Program-made: the position numbers and the translations under genes
Source: Symbiodinium natans
Taxonomy: Eukaryota; Sar; Dinophyceae; Suessiales; Symbiodiniaceae
NCBI GenBank assembly: GCA_905221605.1
Contig: CAJNDS010002306.1
Location: 366,501-430,500, forward strand
Direction: 5' to 3'
DNA length: 64,000 nt
Notes under the pieces: model-generated
Database searches by the model: none
Told to the model about the DNA's origin: nothing
What the model saw: only the letters and a program-made list of their open reading frames with translations
Shown here: positions 62,626 to 64,000 of the stretch, piece after piece
How the letters are laid out: each line of letters begins with the position of its first letter
Position numbering within the stretch: position 1 is the stretch's first letter

Positions 62626-64000
62626 ACAGCAGCAACAGCAGCAACAGCAGCAACAGCAGCAACAACAGCAACAGCAGCAACAGCAGCAACAGCAGCAACA
62701 GCAGCAACGAAGAGCAACAACTTCAGCAAGAGCACAGGAGCCACTGGAGAGGACGGACTATAGGCTTGAACTGCTCCCTTTTCGTCTGCTCCTCACTTGC
62801 ACATGTGCGCGCCCCCCGCGCGCGCGAGAATGACAGCCTTTTCGGCGCCGGCGCGCGCGCGCGCACGCAAGTGAGCACGTGAGGCCTGGGTGCCGTTCTG
62901 CATGTGGCAAGGCTTGTACGCAGCCCTGCCGCAGCCCTTGGGGGCCTCCCCCCCAAGGGTCCCGCTGATGCTGCTAATGCGCGTCCCGGTGGCGGCTTGA
63001 AAACGGTCCATCACAGCACGAAAACCCCGGTATTTACAGCGAAAATTGCGTTTTCCAAGCTCCCAGCCGCATCCGAAACCCGAGGCCCCACCCGCTGATG
63101 CTCATGATGCGCGCTCGTTTTGGGGTCATCTGGGGTGGCCGTGATGATGCTCTCCGGGGTCGTGCTTGGGACCCCCGTGGGGGCACCCAAAAAATAAGTC
63201 CAGGAGCCCAATTTCGTTGAAGAATAGCGCGTTTTTCGCAACCAAAAATGTTCCTTAAAAATGATGCCCTTCGGAAGCCCAATTTGGAGCCGGATGTTGG
63301 CTTCCAAGCCGGGCGGCTATGACGCCACCCGGCGTAGCTAAAGCTAGGGCTGGCGCCAAGCGGCGATACACCTCGGGCGCGCCCGGATTTAAGAGCCTCC
63401 GGCTTGGGCGGGTGTAACTAGCATGCTGGTTCCGGGGGACCCCCCCCACCCGGCGGGCCTTAAACCCTAAACCCCATAACCCCAACTATCGTAAACCCTC
63501 AAAAACCTGAGCAAGCACAGGCCAGCCGGGAGATCCAGACCCACGACCTCCCTGCCAAAGCCAATGCTAATGTTGTTCCCATTCAGGCCGCTTGCTGGCT
63601 TAGGGTTTAGGGTTCAGGGTTCAGGCTTTAGGGTTTAGGGTTTAGGGTTTAGGGCTTAGGGTTTAGGGTTTTAGGGTTCAGGGTTCAGGCTTTAGGGTTT
63701 AGGGGCTTCGGATGTCCTTTGTCTTGGCTTGGCGGGGCGAACACAGGACATCCCGAACGGAGACAGAAGCTGAAGAAAGGGCATTACACCGCCGCTCAGA
63801 GTAGTAGGACGGTACTTTCAAGACACCGACGATGTGCATAAGTTGGACTACCCTAGGGCTTCTCTAGATGTACACCGTGCAACCGTATTCAAGGAAGGTA
63901 TCCGTCGTATGTATGCAGGCGTGGCACAAAGTTGCATAGTCCTCTCGCCCGTGCCGTTCCGGTTTGGGCTCCGGAGTCTCATTTGGCTCCCCACCTTTAG
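61033..64000 (+). CDS. Voltage-gated cation channel, copy C (5' part, runs off window)
   Basis: Four exons match the first four segments of copies A and B, in order and orientation: RLR (61033), LHDAIEALGLT (61362), ADYIDLKF (61741) and VWNWP (62147). The next expected segments (QFQ exon, ILLAGDTNRLVAELTF, S1 and onward) are not in the window, as expected if the copy has the size of B. That it is a channel is inferred only from this shared N-terminal exon series. Confidence 0.75.
61135..61239. mobile_element. MITE-like element, family I
   Basis: Ends GGGGGGTTTACGATAAT and AATATCGTAAACCCCCA; core CCCAAATAGTAGGATCCCC and TTACAATAAGGACCCC. The cleanest family member together with 16762-16870; it lies in the intron between the first two exons of copy C. 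Confidence 0.9.
61362..61450 (+). CDS. Channel C exon: LHDAIEALGLT segment
   Basis: Encodes LHDAIEALGLTTYTEEHCSD then DLPDEMLWL; GT donor at 61451. Seven residues longer than A and B between YTEE and DEM. Confidence 0.8.
61741..61803 (+). CDS. Channel C exon: ADYIDLKF segment
   Basis: 63 nt, acceptor ACAG, encodes EHCNDLVNQLADYIDLKFVA then K; GC donor at 61804. Confidence 0.8.
62147..62194 (+). CDS. Channel C exon: VWNWP segment
   Basis: 48 nt, acceptor TGAG, encodes ENEKNYGRPVWNWPKE; GC donor at 62195. Confidence 0.75.
62508..62712 (+). repeat. (AAC)n / (AGCAAC)n trinucleotide tract
   Basis: About 25 AAC units followed by AGC/AAC mixtures. Open in all frames on both strands (poly-Asn/Thr/Gln or poly-Leu/Val), but it lies in an expected intron of copy C. 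Confidence 0.9.
62760..63590. other. Stretch without a recognised gene at the window end
   Basis: GC-rich intron-like DNA. CCGCTGATGCT.ATGATGCGCG-type segments occur twice (62963 and 63091), suggesting a dispersed or imperfectly duplicated repeat. Confidence 0.4.
63598..63702 (+). repeat. Degenerate telomeric array
   Basis: About 14 TTTAGGG, TTCAGGG and TTTAGGC-type units, arranged as two similar blocks. Confidence 0.9.

Noticed and set aside
62276-62744. Poly-Leu, poly-Val, poly-Asn and poly-Gln frames
   Set aside because: All arise from the AAC/AGC trinucleotide tract; it lies where an intron of copy C is expected.

Overview
This is a eukaryotic nuclear window, most probably from a dinoflagellate. 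The coding sequence is broken into exons of about 20-110 nt separated by introns of about 130 nt to over 2 kb. The introns end in AG, usually followed by G, and by my reading start with GT, GC or GA in roughly 17:17:9 proportion over the 43 donors I could place. This mix, with TTTAGGG-type telomeric motifs scattered inside the DNA, is what dinoflagellate genomes show. No long uninterrupted gene is present; most long open frames are simple repeats or antisense noise.

All genes I can support are on the + strand. (1) 11.39-14.08 kb: eight exons of a monodehydroascorbate reductase-like flavoprotein; its 5' end is not found and may lie upstream of a 1.9-kb CA-rich satellite. (2) Three head-to-tail copies of one voltage-gated cation channel gene: copy A (18.36-31.0 kb), copy B (41.45-55.6 kb) and copy C (starts about 61.03 kb, runs off the end). 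Joining exons in phase gives an N-terminal domain, S1-S4 with an Arg-rich S4, S5, a pore helix with an acidic filter residue, S6, a conserved C-terminal linker and a canonical EF-hand. Many exons have identical lengths in A and B, but donor dinucleotides differ at matching introns, and single introns are present in one copy only.

The non-coding DNA is rich in young-looking structure: a 1.39-kb near-perfect palindrome at 1.0-2.4 kb; at least four families of about 100-bp inverted-repeat (MITE-like) elements; more than 20 interstitial TTTAGGG/CCCTAAA arrays, concentrated after 42 kb and lying mostly in introns of copies B and C in both orientations; poly-G runs up to 42 nt; and several microsatellites.

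The first 11 kb, 14-18 kb, 31-41 kb and 55.6-61 kb hold no gene I recognise, apart from a few exon-like fragments listed at low confidence. No rRNA, tRNA or CRISPR was seen.
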